Shown here in pieces: positions 1-8,608 of a stretch of DNA of 64,000 nt. This stretch comes from Corythucha ciliata. Its lineage: Eukaryota; Arthropoda; Insecta; Hemiptera; Tingidae. Each line of letters begins with the position of its first letter. The stretch's first letter is position 1. The notes beneath the pieces are model-generated. The model made no database searches. It was not told the origin of the DNA and saw nothing but the letters and a program-made list of their open reading frames with translations. The stretch covers positions 8,785,253 to 8,849,252 of the forward strand of contig CM075939.1 of assembly GCA_038030265.1 (NCBI GenBank). Reading direction: 5' to 3'. Position numbers and translations under genes: made by a program.

Positions 1-1468
1 AAACGAAGTATTTGGATTTTATTTTGCTGTATTTCGGGGCGAAACTGTTAAAAACTCAATGGTATAAAGCAAATAGGCAATAAAATGAGTTTTCCTTTGG
101 GCTACTTCAATTCGGCAGGAAGGGTCTAGAAGGTGGGGTTAGCCGAGATGGGGAAGCACATCACATATCGGCTGGTAATTCACGTATATTTTAAAATTCA
201 ATTAATTAAAAGTCACAGCCTGCACCTATTGAGTGGCGGTTTTCACCATTCACTTTTGTTTGAGCACCACTCTTGACTGAGAAAAAAAAAAAAAAAATCA
301 TTCAAAGGTTTTTAAAGGGTCTTAACCCGCGAAGTTGTTTCTTAAAAGAGCCAAAACCAACAAAAAAAGCTTAAAAACGAGCCGAATGAACACAAGTATT
401 TTATTTGAAGAGGCCAAATCTGTTTTTGAGTGAGCCGAACTCGCAAGATTTGGTGTTTGTCATTATGAATATTGTGCAATTTTTTTAATTTGTGCAAATT
501 TTTCAAAGGGCCGACCCGAGAAATTTATTTTACAACAGCTAGAGACGCGAAATTCAAAAATTTCAGCCAAAAGCATGCTGTTGCATTAAAAAAAAAAACT
601 AAAACCCTAAAGGGCCTAAATGAGTTTTTCCATCCTGGTTCCAACGCTGCAGGTACCGGCCAAAACGCAGGTGGAGGGACCATCATCGCACCTTTAAAGT
701 GTCCAGAAATGAGCGTTTCACGTTTTCTTTGGTTTCGACTCAACCCACAACCGACCGATTTTCTGAATTCCATCACACAGAGCGCTCAGTATTCAGTTTA
801 ATGCGATTACGAGCTCAACTTCGGATCGTTGAAACCCCCCCGTGCCAATAACTAACTATGCCGGTAATCGTTGAAAAATTCAAGCGCAACCCGACAAACT
901 TGATTTGAGGCACCGAGACACACGCTGTCTTTATTTAAGTACCTAATACATTCACGACGGTAAAAAAAAAAGCATTTAAAAAGTAGAAAAAATAAACATA
1001 ATTTACACTTTCTTATAATTATTCGCCGCTCGAACCTTAATTAAAAAAGCGCGATAAATATAATTTAGTTTAATGGTACCATTTACTATCGAGCGATACA
1101 CATTTTTCTTCGTAACTGACGCAAAATTAATTAGAGGCAGTTAAGTACCGCGCTCCCAGACTAATTAATTAAAGCTATAAAAATTGGAGAGAGAAAAAAA
1201 ACTTACATGTGAGATCTAGGTTGAAGCCATCCTTCGTGTATCGTTTCCTCCGCTTGCTCACTAACCCTTTGATCGGATTGGTCATTTTCATATTGGAAAT
1301 GGTACTGGCCATCCTGCGGGATTCCAAGCTGTGTGTCCTTCTCGCCCTTTGCGATTTCCAACATCGATCGACAAATGTCCTTTAAGCTTCTTGTTTGTGG
1401 TTTTTCGCCCCCGCTTTTTGAACAAAAAAACGGTTTGTTTTTGTTCCCCCCTCCCCCCGTTGATCCAA
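1..1468. repeat. Tandem duplication, copy 1 (contains PTEN exon 1)
   Basis: Matches 1704-3158 almost base for base. Differences are a 3-bp indel near 103, an indel of about 12 bp near 185, homopolymer changes and single substitutions. Homology ends at about 1468/3158, where the flanks diverge. A 235-bp segment (1469-1703) separates the copies, so the repeat period is about 1.69-1.70 kb. The unit carries the PTEN first coding exon, its donor site and roughly 1.2 kb of intron 1. The left limit is the window edge. Confidence 0.93.
1207..1312 (-). CDS. Pten: PTEN phosphatase, first coding exon (copy 1, nearer exon 2)
   Basis: On the minus strand an exon opens at ATG 1312 (MASTIS..., which resembles the fly PTEN start MANTIS as I remember it). 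An in-frame ATG follows at 1285. It runs through VSKRRKRY and DGFNLDLT to a consensus donor GTAAGT at 1206-1201. PTEN is the PtdIns(3,4,5)P3 3-phosphatase opposing PI3K. This segment is its N-terminal PIP2-binding basic motif (RRKRY) plus the first strand leading to the phosphatase domain. From the ATG at 1285 the exon is 26 codons plus one base, the same length and phase as human PTEN exon 1 (c.1-79). An in-frame stop lies upstream of 1312, so the start must be at 1312 or 1285. Exon 2 is not visible and should lie left of the window. Identity is inferred from motif and intron position. Confidence 0.85.
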
Positions 1469-1703
1469 TTTTCTCTTCGGGTAAGTGTTCGGAGGTGTCT
1501 AGAGGTCACCTCACCAAAAGTCCCCGAGTTTTCGAGTAGAGCGTGACTCCGGAGAGGGCGAAATGTGCGACTATTTTCGGGTTTTCACCAATATCTAGGA
1601 AACTACCAGCGTTATCGCCTAGACGTCGAAATGCAAAAATAACGTACGCATAATTTGGGGAAGATAAGGGTCAATTTTGAGAAAAGTGGCGTAGACTACG
1701 AAA

Positions 1704-3158
1704 AAACGAAGTATTTGAATTTTATTTTGCTGTATTTCGGGGCGAAACTGTTAAAAACTCAATGGTATAAAGCAAATAGGCTAAAATGAGTTTTCCTTTG
1801 GGCTACTTCAATTCGGCAGGAAGGGTCTAGAAGGTGGGGTTAGCCGAGATGGGGAAGCACATCACATATCGGCTGGTAATTAAAATTCAATTAATTAAAA
1901 GTCACAGCCTGCACCTATTGAGTGGCGGTTTTCACCATTCACTTTTGTTTGAGCACCACTCTTGACTGAGAAAAAAAAAAAAAAAAATCATTCAAAGGTT
2001 TTTAAAGGGTCTTAACCCGCGAAGTTGTTTCTTAAAAGAGCCAAAACCAACAAAAAAAGCTTAAAAACGAGCCGAATGAACACAAGTATTTTATTTGAAG
2101 AGGCCAAATCGGTTTTTGAGTGAGCCGAACTCGCAAGATTTGGTGTTTGTCATTATGAATATTGTGCAATTTTTTTTAATTTGTGCAAATTTTTCAAAGG
2201 GCCGACCCGAGAAATTTATTTTACAACAGCTAGAGACGCGAAATTCAAAAATTTCAGCCAAAAGCATGCTGTTGCATTAAAAAAAAAACTAAAACCCTAA
2301 AGGGCCTAAATGAGTTTTTCCATCCTGGTTCCAACGCTGCAGGTACCGGCCAAAACGCAGGTGGAGGGACCATCATCGCACCTTTAAAGTGTCCAGAAAT
2401 GAGCGTTTCACGTTTTCTTTGGTTTCGACTCAACCCACAACCGACCGATTTTCCGAATTCCATCACACAGAGCGCTCAGTATTCAGTTTAATGCGATTAC
2501 GAGCTCAACTTCGGATCGTTGAAACCCCCCCGTGCCAATAACTAACTATGCCGGTAATCGTTGAAAAATTCAAGCGCAACCCGACAAACTTGATTTGAGG
2601 CACCGAGACACACGCTGTCTTTATTTAAGTACCTAATACATTCACGACGGTAAAAAAAAAAGCATTTAAAAAGTAGAAAAAATAAACATAATTTACACTT
2701 TCTTATAATTATTCGCCGCTCGAACCTTAATTAAAAAAGCGCGATAAATATAATTTAGTTTAATGGTACCATTTACTATCGAGCGATACACATTTTTCTT
2801 CGTAACTGACGCAAAATTAATTAGAGGCAGTTAAGTACCGCGCTCCCAGACTAATTAATTAAAGCTATAAAAATTGGAGAGAGAAAAAAAACTTACATGT
2901 GAGATCTAGGTTGAAGCCATCCTTCGTGTATCGTTTCCTCCGCTTGCTCACTAACCCTTTGATCGGATTGGTCATTTTCATATTGGAAATGGTACTGGCC
3001 ATCCTGCGGGATTCCAAGCTGTGTGTCCTTCTCGCCCTTTGCGATTTCCAACATCGATCGACAAATGTCCTTTAAGCTTCTTGTTTGTGGTTTTTCGCCC
3101 CCGCTTTTTGAACAAAAAAACGGTTTGTTTTTGTTCCCCCCTCCCCCCGTTGATCCAA
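1704..3158. repeat. Tandem duplication, copy 2 (contains PTEN exon 1)
   Basis: Second copy of the 1.7-kb unit, in direct orientation. The sequence upstream of the PTEN exon differs between copies: 1469-1703 for copy 1 and 3159 onward for copy 2. The two exons would therefore have different promoters if both are transcribed. Confidence 0.93.
2897..3002 (-). CDS. Pten: PTEN phosphatase, first coding exon (copy 2, distal)
   Basis: The same exon, 1690 bp further from exon 2: ATGs at 3002 and 2975, donor GTAAGT at 2896-2891, and an identical coding sequence. The donor, reading frame and upstream stop are all preserved, so either copy could splice to exon 2. Splicing of this copy into copy 1 is not expected, because no acceptor precedes copy 1. 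It may be an alternative first exon with a different upstream region, a recent non-functional duplicate, or two haplotypes joined in the assembly. Nothing in the sequence decides between these. Confidence 0.82.
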
Positions 3159-5339
3159 CCCAGTCGATGTTTCCCTCGAGTCAACCCCCCCTTTTCCTAT
3201 TTGAGATTTTTGGGCGATGATGATTACCCGCAGAGTCCAAGTATCATCTGAAAAAAAAAAGAGAAGACATCGCTGTTAAATATTTGCGTTGCTTTTACGT
3301 TAAAACATGAACACCGTACTTCCTGTCCCTGCGGGAACATGGAAGTAAAGAATAAGACTACCGCGCTATTCAATTCAAAACAGAAAAAAATACGCGAATT
3401 TATAGCTTTTGTCGCAAAAAACACCCCTAAAGGAAATAATTTCACCATTTTGAGAGGGAATCGTAAAAAAAAAAAGATAAGTAAGGAATAAATTTAATAT
3501 GATACGAAGGCCAATGCGACACCTGCGAACTGGTTTGCAGCACGAGGCAAGTTATGCATTGTTGAAGAGAAAAGCCAGTACCCCCCCTCGCCCGAATGTC
3601 CACTCATGACGCAGCTTTAATCAACAAGGTAAAAATGCAATCGACTTAATGCTTAAATTATGTTCACTCCCACCGTCTGCAAACTGGACACTTTACCAAC
3701 CAATTAGAATGAGCGGTGAATCATCTTTTGACTGTCACTAAGGTAAATGTTAAACCCAGGACTAATGGAGACGTGAGCTATGTCAAGAATTGAAACCGAC
3801 TTGCTGAGTACTCCCACCCCACTACATTATCCTTAGGACGTATAAAATATGATGCAACGTATTTTTTTTTCTTCCGATGAAAAAATTCCGATACTTTTTT
3901 TTGTAATTTGTTATCGCGACGCGATGACACATTGACATGTGTGTGTGAGTATGAGCCTCGAAACGATTTCCAGGCTGTCTACTGTCTGGGGGTCTGTGTA
4001 TTGAAGGAGTTTGGCAAATATTTGCATACAGATCAAGGTTGACAGCTACAATAGATGAGTACGTTGACACCCCCTCTCACGGTTCCTGTCACACCGCCAT
4101 AACTAATTCCTCCGTGGGGGTATTGAATTGCTTTACATGAAATAAAAATTCAACGAATGGATAGCGGGCGAGAAGGGGGTGAATGCTCCCTCACCCTCTA
4201 AAATTATGTCGATCTATAAATATTAATAACGCGGTCCCACTAACGATATTGGAAACAAGTTCTGGGGATATTTGTACAAAGAGGAAGATAAAAATTTGCG
4301 TTAAAAATACACGGAACGGAATAAAATTTGTTAACCATTTGACCAAATACCGCAGGAATAACAGGAGAAACAGAGAACGAGGTTACTTAGACTCGTCTGG
4401 AGGGAAATGTCCAGACGCGACCATACGCGAATTGGACAACACGACCATTAAGAAATCCAAAGTTTCATTCAAGTAAAACACATTTTTAATTGGCAGAACT
4501 GCGTGAAACAAAGGACGAGTATCGTACTCAACGTTGTAAAATTAGCCGCTTAACAATGATACGCAGACAAAGCAATACCCACCAATACAGAAAAAAAGGA
4601 CTAAATTACGAAACGTTTTGTATTAAAAATGTCTTTATTTGGTTCAAAATATTACTCGTTGAAATCAGGTTGGAACTATATAGAAAGGGAAGTGCACAAT
4701 AAAATTGAAATAAATATTGAATACCTCGATGCTATAAAGTGAAACTAATTAAATATCTTTACAATTAGTCATGAAATGGTATTTTTCTCAAATAAAAGTT
4801 GGAGGCACGGGGAACCATTCGACCGAAACGTTCCGTAGCATATCCCGGAAACGTCCTTCATGGGCTTCAATAATGAAACATTGGCCTAGTTACTAAAGAG
4901 GCGTAATCCCTGACCTTTCGGCGAGAAGCACGAGCAGACCCCAAGTCGGAGGACTATAGCACTGTTGTGCGGCGGGCAAATCGTCAGTAGGCTGTTCTGG
5001 GAGCGCAATACAACACAGTGTACAACAAGACCAACATTCCCAAACCCCGCGCCAGCCTATAAAATAAAGTCTACTGCGCTTGGCACACGACCCCTCCCAC
5101 CTCCCTCAACAGCGTATACGACTCTGCGACCGACGAGCCGTCTAAACTTTTGTAAGCACAGAAGGGAACACTTGGAAATAATCCGTCCAGACCATGCCGG
5201 GCGCTGCTTTGTCCATACCACAAAAGAACATGCGCGTATTCGTTGAGAGACAATATGGACATATAGCAGGTGAGGCCCCACCGACATGCCCCAAATTCGA
5301 GGGAACGTCTCCTCTTCTGATAGCGAATCAACTATCACG
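3159..5339. other. Non-coding interval upstream of PTEN; no gene recognised
   Basis: AT-rich sequence with poly-A/T runs and short open frames that resemble nothing I know. The 4183-4702 stretch has two adjacent open frames, but their composition is that of random AT-rich DNA. A short CA/GT-rich patch lies near 3940. The segment nearest the PTEN copy 2 exon (3159-3480) would hold any promoter of that copy; I see no clear TATA box. Confidence 0.5.
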
Positions 5340-5960
5340 CGTTAAGCTCGCAACCTTGACGAATCATACTTAAAATCCTAAATTTTTCTGATTGTTGATT
5401 CAAAAAAGCAATTTCACGGGTTAGCCCTTTTCGAAGTCCAAATTTCGCAGATTTAACTCTTACAGAACCCAGTTTCATGGTTTTTGCTAATTCAATAATG
5501 TATTTCGCCGTCGACTCCTTAACAAACACAATGCCGCCGCTTTGGTTCCTTTGAAAACAAAATCCAGCGAATCTTGCTCGTCAGAAAACCCAATTCCGCA
5601 GGACTGGCTTCCTCAAAAAAGACCAAGCCCACGGATTTTCACGCGTTTAAAATAAAAATTTCCCGGGGGTAGCCTGATTTTAACGAGCTTACTCCTCTAA
5701 AAAACAAAATTTCGCGGCTTAAGCTATTTAAAACCCCAGATTTTGCAGGTTATCTGCACTCACATAACCCAATCACGTGTGTTTTGCTCACTCCAGAAAC
5801 CAATTTGACGAATTGAAAAGTCTATTTCGACGATTTAGCTATGGAAAACTCGTTCGCACGGATTTTGCTCAGAATAAAACCAATTTACACCATTATCCTC
5901 CACGCGGGTCAGTTGGCGCACCCAAAAACCAATTTCACGCAGTTAAAGTCACTAAAAACA
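5340..5960. repeat. Degenerate short-period repeat array (family 2)
   Basis: Loose recurrences, every 30-45 bp, of words such as 'aatttcacgggttagc', 'aatttcgcag' and 'aattccgcagg', separated by T/A runs. These resemble the better preserved arrays at 18600-19200 and 61190-61930 (GAGCGAAACCCGCGAAATTG-like units). The array is very diverged and overlaps no recognisable gene. Confidence 0.45.
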
Positions 5961-6017
5961 ACAATGGCAACAATAACAAGGCTTGTGATTGGGGAACCAC
6001 AAGCCTGCTTCTTCCAC

Positions 6018-6476
6018 CCTGCCCTATAGATACGTAGAGCTACTGGATTCGTACCTCCCAGAACGATACTTTCGGGTGAAGCAGATTGAAAAATATTCAG
6101 ATCTGAAACCAATTGAAGCAGGAGTCCCTCAGGGTAGTGTACTAGGTCCAATACTGTACCTAATGTACAGGCGACCTCCCGGAAAATAGCAACATCATCA
6201 CTGCAACATTTGCGGATGATACAGCATTGCTTGAAGTCGGCGAAGACAACCAGAGCTCAGTTCGAGAACTGAATCAAGCACTCTCCAGCGTCCACAGATG
6301 GGCAGTGAGTCAAAATGAATGGGACGAAATCGGTGCACGTGGATTTCACCAATAGGTCGATAAACTACATACCGGCGTATCTCAATAACAAAGAGCTTCT
6401 GTATTCCAACCAACCAAGTACTTAGGGATGACCCTGGATGCAAAGCTCCGTTGGAAAGAGCATGTGAAGAAGAAGA
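6018..6476 (+). pseudogene. Non-LTR (Jockey-like) reverse transcriptase fragment
   Basis: Conceptual translation in shifting frames gives 'AGVPQGSVLGPILYLMY' (RT motif B region) at about 6117-6168, then 'ATFADDTALLE' (catalytic FADD) near 6205-6237, then 'YLGMTLDAKLRWKEHV' near 6420-6465. That is the usual order in the RT of Jockey/CR1-type LINEs. The frame changes at least twice, both ends are truncated, and there is no endonuclease or tail. It abuts the inverted Penelope-like fragment within a CTT/AAG-rich stretch at about 6470-6482. It is a dead 460-bp remnant; clade assignment below superfamily is not supported. Confidence 0.8.
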
Positions 6477-6479
6477 AGA

Positions 6480-7640
6480 TTAACTGGTATGGATGTGTAC
6501 ATGTCCTTGATATCAAACGACACAAGGGGGCCTATTCTCTAACAACAAGCAATATTTTTTTCGCCAGTCATGTGTCTATTTCATTCATTTGTTTAAAGAA
6601 AATCAATGAAATAAACATATGACTTCGAAAAAGCTATTGCTTCAGAGTTAGAGAATAAGCCCCAAGGACAGAATTTTCGTTTATGTGTATATTTTGTAGT
6701 TTGTTGGTTAGTTCGAGTGAATTTTTAACAGCGTAAGTGTGATTGTACTGTATTTTTTGTTTTAATTGTTGTGCGGTGAATTTTGCTAACTTGTAAGCTG
6801 GTAAGGTAGTGTAGTTGACCACAGGACGGATCGGTACATCTGGTTAGTGGAGTTTCGGTCGGTGGAGTTTAGTGTAGGTGCTTTAGGGTTCATGTTAATG
6901 TAGAATTTTGATTGTTCTGGGTGTATTAGACTGTGTGACGGATGTGTTCCTGAAACTGTTCTGTTGGGTCTGCGTGTAATTTTATGGCCCCTGATTTTGT
7001 TATGAATTCGTCCGTTTTTTAAATGTATTGTTGTTTGTCCATTAGTACTGTCGGGTGTCCTTTATCTGCTTTCGTTATGATTGTGTCACTCCCCAGTTTC
7101 CTACGAAGATTGTTCAATATTTTAGTGTCGTCATTGTTTGAATGATTGTATGTTCTGATGTTGTCCTTGATGATATCTGATTGATGTGTCTGCTGTGTTC
7201 TTGTTCCTCTTCTGGTATTAAGGAAACTGCGTGTTCGGTGTCGATTATGTTTTGTTCTGCATCTTTCCTGATGTTGTTCCTTTGTATGTTGTGCTTGAAA
7301 CCTTTTTCTAATAAATCGGTTTCGTCTTTGTTTAGTGCCGTTTTTGTGAGGTTGACAAGCCTAGGGTAGAAAATGTGATCGGTGTACTTTGTTGTGTCTC
7401 TAGGTGGAATGAGTGAATTTAGTTTCTTTTTTAATATGTCGTATTTCTTCTTTATGTCCGTGTGTGCCCTACTTCTGGTGTTTGTTGTGAATTATGTTAA
7501 TGTTTCGATTGGTATGTATTTCGTCAATTGGAGGTGCAGTGAGTATAGCGTTTTGTTAATCTGTTCTTTTTTAATGTATAGTGATTGTAGTTCGGATTTT
7601 ACCCATTGTTTCTGTGCTTTTGGAACATAATCAACGAACA
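6480..7640 (-). pseudogene. Penelope-like element (PLE) reverse transcriptase, broken
   Basis: The minus strand encodes pieces typical of PLE polymerases, in order: 'FYPRLVNLTKTAL...KGFKHN' (about 7370-7280), 'ITKADKGHPTVLMDK' (about 7070-7020), 'YTTLPAYKLAKF' near 6800, 'VKNSLEL' near 6720 and 'VSFDIKDMYTSIPV' (about 6520-6485). The last block follows the previous one directly once the 135-bp MITE at 6528-6662 is ignored. Frame changes and stops (for example after the KADKGH block) show it is dead. The catalytic YADD region and GIY-YIG endonuclease are missing because the copy ends at 6480. PLEs prime at telomeres or nicks. Family assignment rests on motif order and is fairly secure. Confidence 0.8.
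6528..6662. mobile_element. 135-bp foldback MITE inserted in the Penelope-like element
   Basis: Almost the whole element is an inverted repeat. Ends are GGGCCTATTCTCTAAC and, reverse-complemented from the right, GGGCTTATTCTCTAAC, and pairing continues inward through most of its length. It is flanked by CAAGG on both sides (6523-6527 and 6663-6667). Removing the element and one CAAGG restores the continuity of the Penelope reading frame, which independently confirms the boundaries. Confidence 0.88.
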
Positions 7641-8030
7641 ACTCAACAAACGTCAGATACTATCTTCACACCACTAAAGGATTTATACCCGACAAAAAGA
7701 AAGGCACATACCATCATCTCACCCGAAGCAAAAAGACACAAAAATAACACGCACACCACACACATGATACCACCACGAAACTCAACACAGCCACCAATCA
7801 AGAAACAGAAAATAACGGGCTTTTTTGTCCAAACAACACCTGCAAAGTGAAGGGAACAGGGAAACCCCGGGGGGGGGGGGTACATAAGGGGACACACACA
7901 CGACGGTTACTCAGTTTTCAGTAGACGTTCAAACACTGAAGATGCCGAACAGGCGAAACCGGTCTGTCTTGGACACACCTCAACAAGGTATGACTGACAA
8001 CGTAGGCAACTACGGTTACTTAAAAGTGTG
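7641..8030 (+). mobile_element. Probable Penelope-like terminal region, opposite orientation
   Basis: Positions 7936-7959 contain CTGAAGATGCC-GAAC-AGGCGAAAC, a short stem closed by CTGA..GA and GAAAC. This is the signature found in the terminal repeats of many Penelope-like elements and related to a hammerhead ribozyme core (canonical CUGAUGA; here one base differs). The motif is on the plus strand while the adjacent polymerase fragment is on the minus strand. An inverted junction between two partial copies near 7640 is therefore likely. Positions 7641-7850 are open on the plus strand (basic, Thr/Lys/Pro-rich) but not recognisable. Confidence 0.45.
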
Positions 8031-8267
8031 AACTTGGTGTAAATGAAGATAATAAAAGGGGGAAAAAATTAAGGGGTTGGACGAGAAGAAAAGACGAGAA
8101 ATTGGGTTTTTTCGAAAACGTACACGCCTCGGAGACGTATACATACCAATCAACGTAATTTTTTCTACGTATCAACTCAATACACGTACATAACTCGGTT
8201 AGAAAAAATTATCATTTTTGTACTTTATATGAATTTTTCTATTTCAGTGAACCTCATTCTAAGATGT

Positions 8268-8582
8268 TGTAATATAGCGGGCCAAAAAAACTCCCGCCTG
8301 CTGGCACCTCATGGAAGAAAAGACATTGTTATGTTATTTTGATGGTTATGCACGAACCAAGGAATATTTTGAGTTAAATAAATCATGTCGTTTTCTTTTA
8401 AACTGACTCATTAAAGGCCCCGCCACACCGAACGCGAACTGCCGCGCGGACTGGTCCGCACGCGGGAAAACTATGGTAACGGGGTATACCTCACCCACGT
8501 TGTCATGGTTTTTTAGCGAGCGGACCAGCCCGCGCGGCAGTTCGCGTTCGGTGTGGCGAGGCCTTAAATCCAAAATATCACA
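8268..8582 (+). repeat. 5' LTR of Gypsy element 1 (contains a MITE)
   Basis: TGTAATATAGCGG ... AAATATCACA, matching the 3' LTR at 12868-13035. The match is collinear except for the MITE at 8415-8564, an 11-bp deletion after TATAGCGG and a 5-bp insertion. Without the MITE it is about 162 bp. I could not find a matching target duplication, so the outer boundary is uncertain by a few bases. Confidence 0.82.
8415..8564. mobile_element. 150-bp GC-rich MITE, Harbinger type
   Basis: Terminal inverted repeats of about 44 bp begin AGGCCCCGCCACACCGAACG, and the reverse-complemented right end reads AGGCCTCGCCACACCGAACG. The element is flanked by TAA (8412-8414 and 8565-8567). The empty site is visible in the 3' LTR, which reads straight through CATTAAATC. 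The TAA duplication and short GC-rich TIR fit PIF/Harbinger MITEs. It is absent from the other LTR, so it inserted after the Gypsy element did. Confidence 0.88.
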
Positions 8583-8608
8583 GTTGCGCGGTCGGTTACA
8601 AATCTCGG

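Noticed and set aside
472..801. 109-codon frame in the PTEN duplication, with a minus-strand frame opposite
   Set aside because: The second copy of the duplication breaks the plus-strand frame by a single base, and it lies in PTEN intron 1.
4183..4702. Two adjacent plus-strand frames (97 and 70 codons)
   Set aside because: Lys/Arg/Asn-rich composition expected of AT-rich DNA, no motif, no splice logic, no similarity I recognise.
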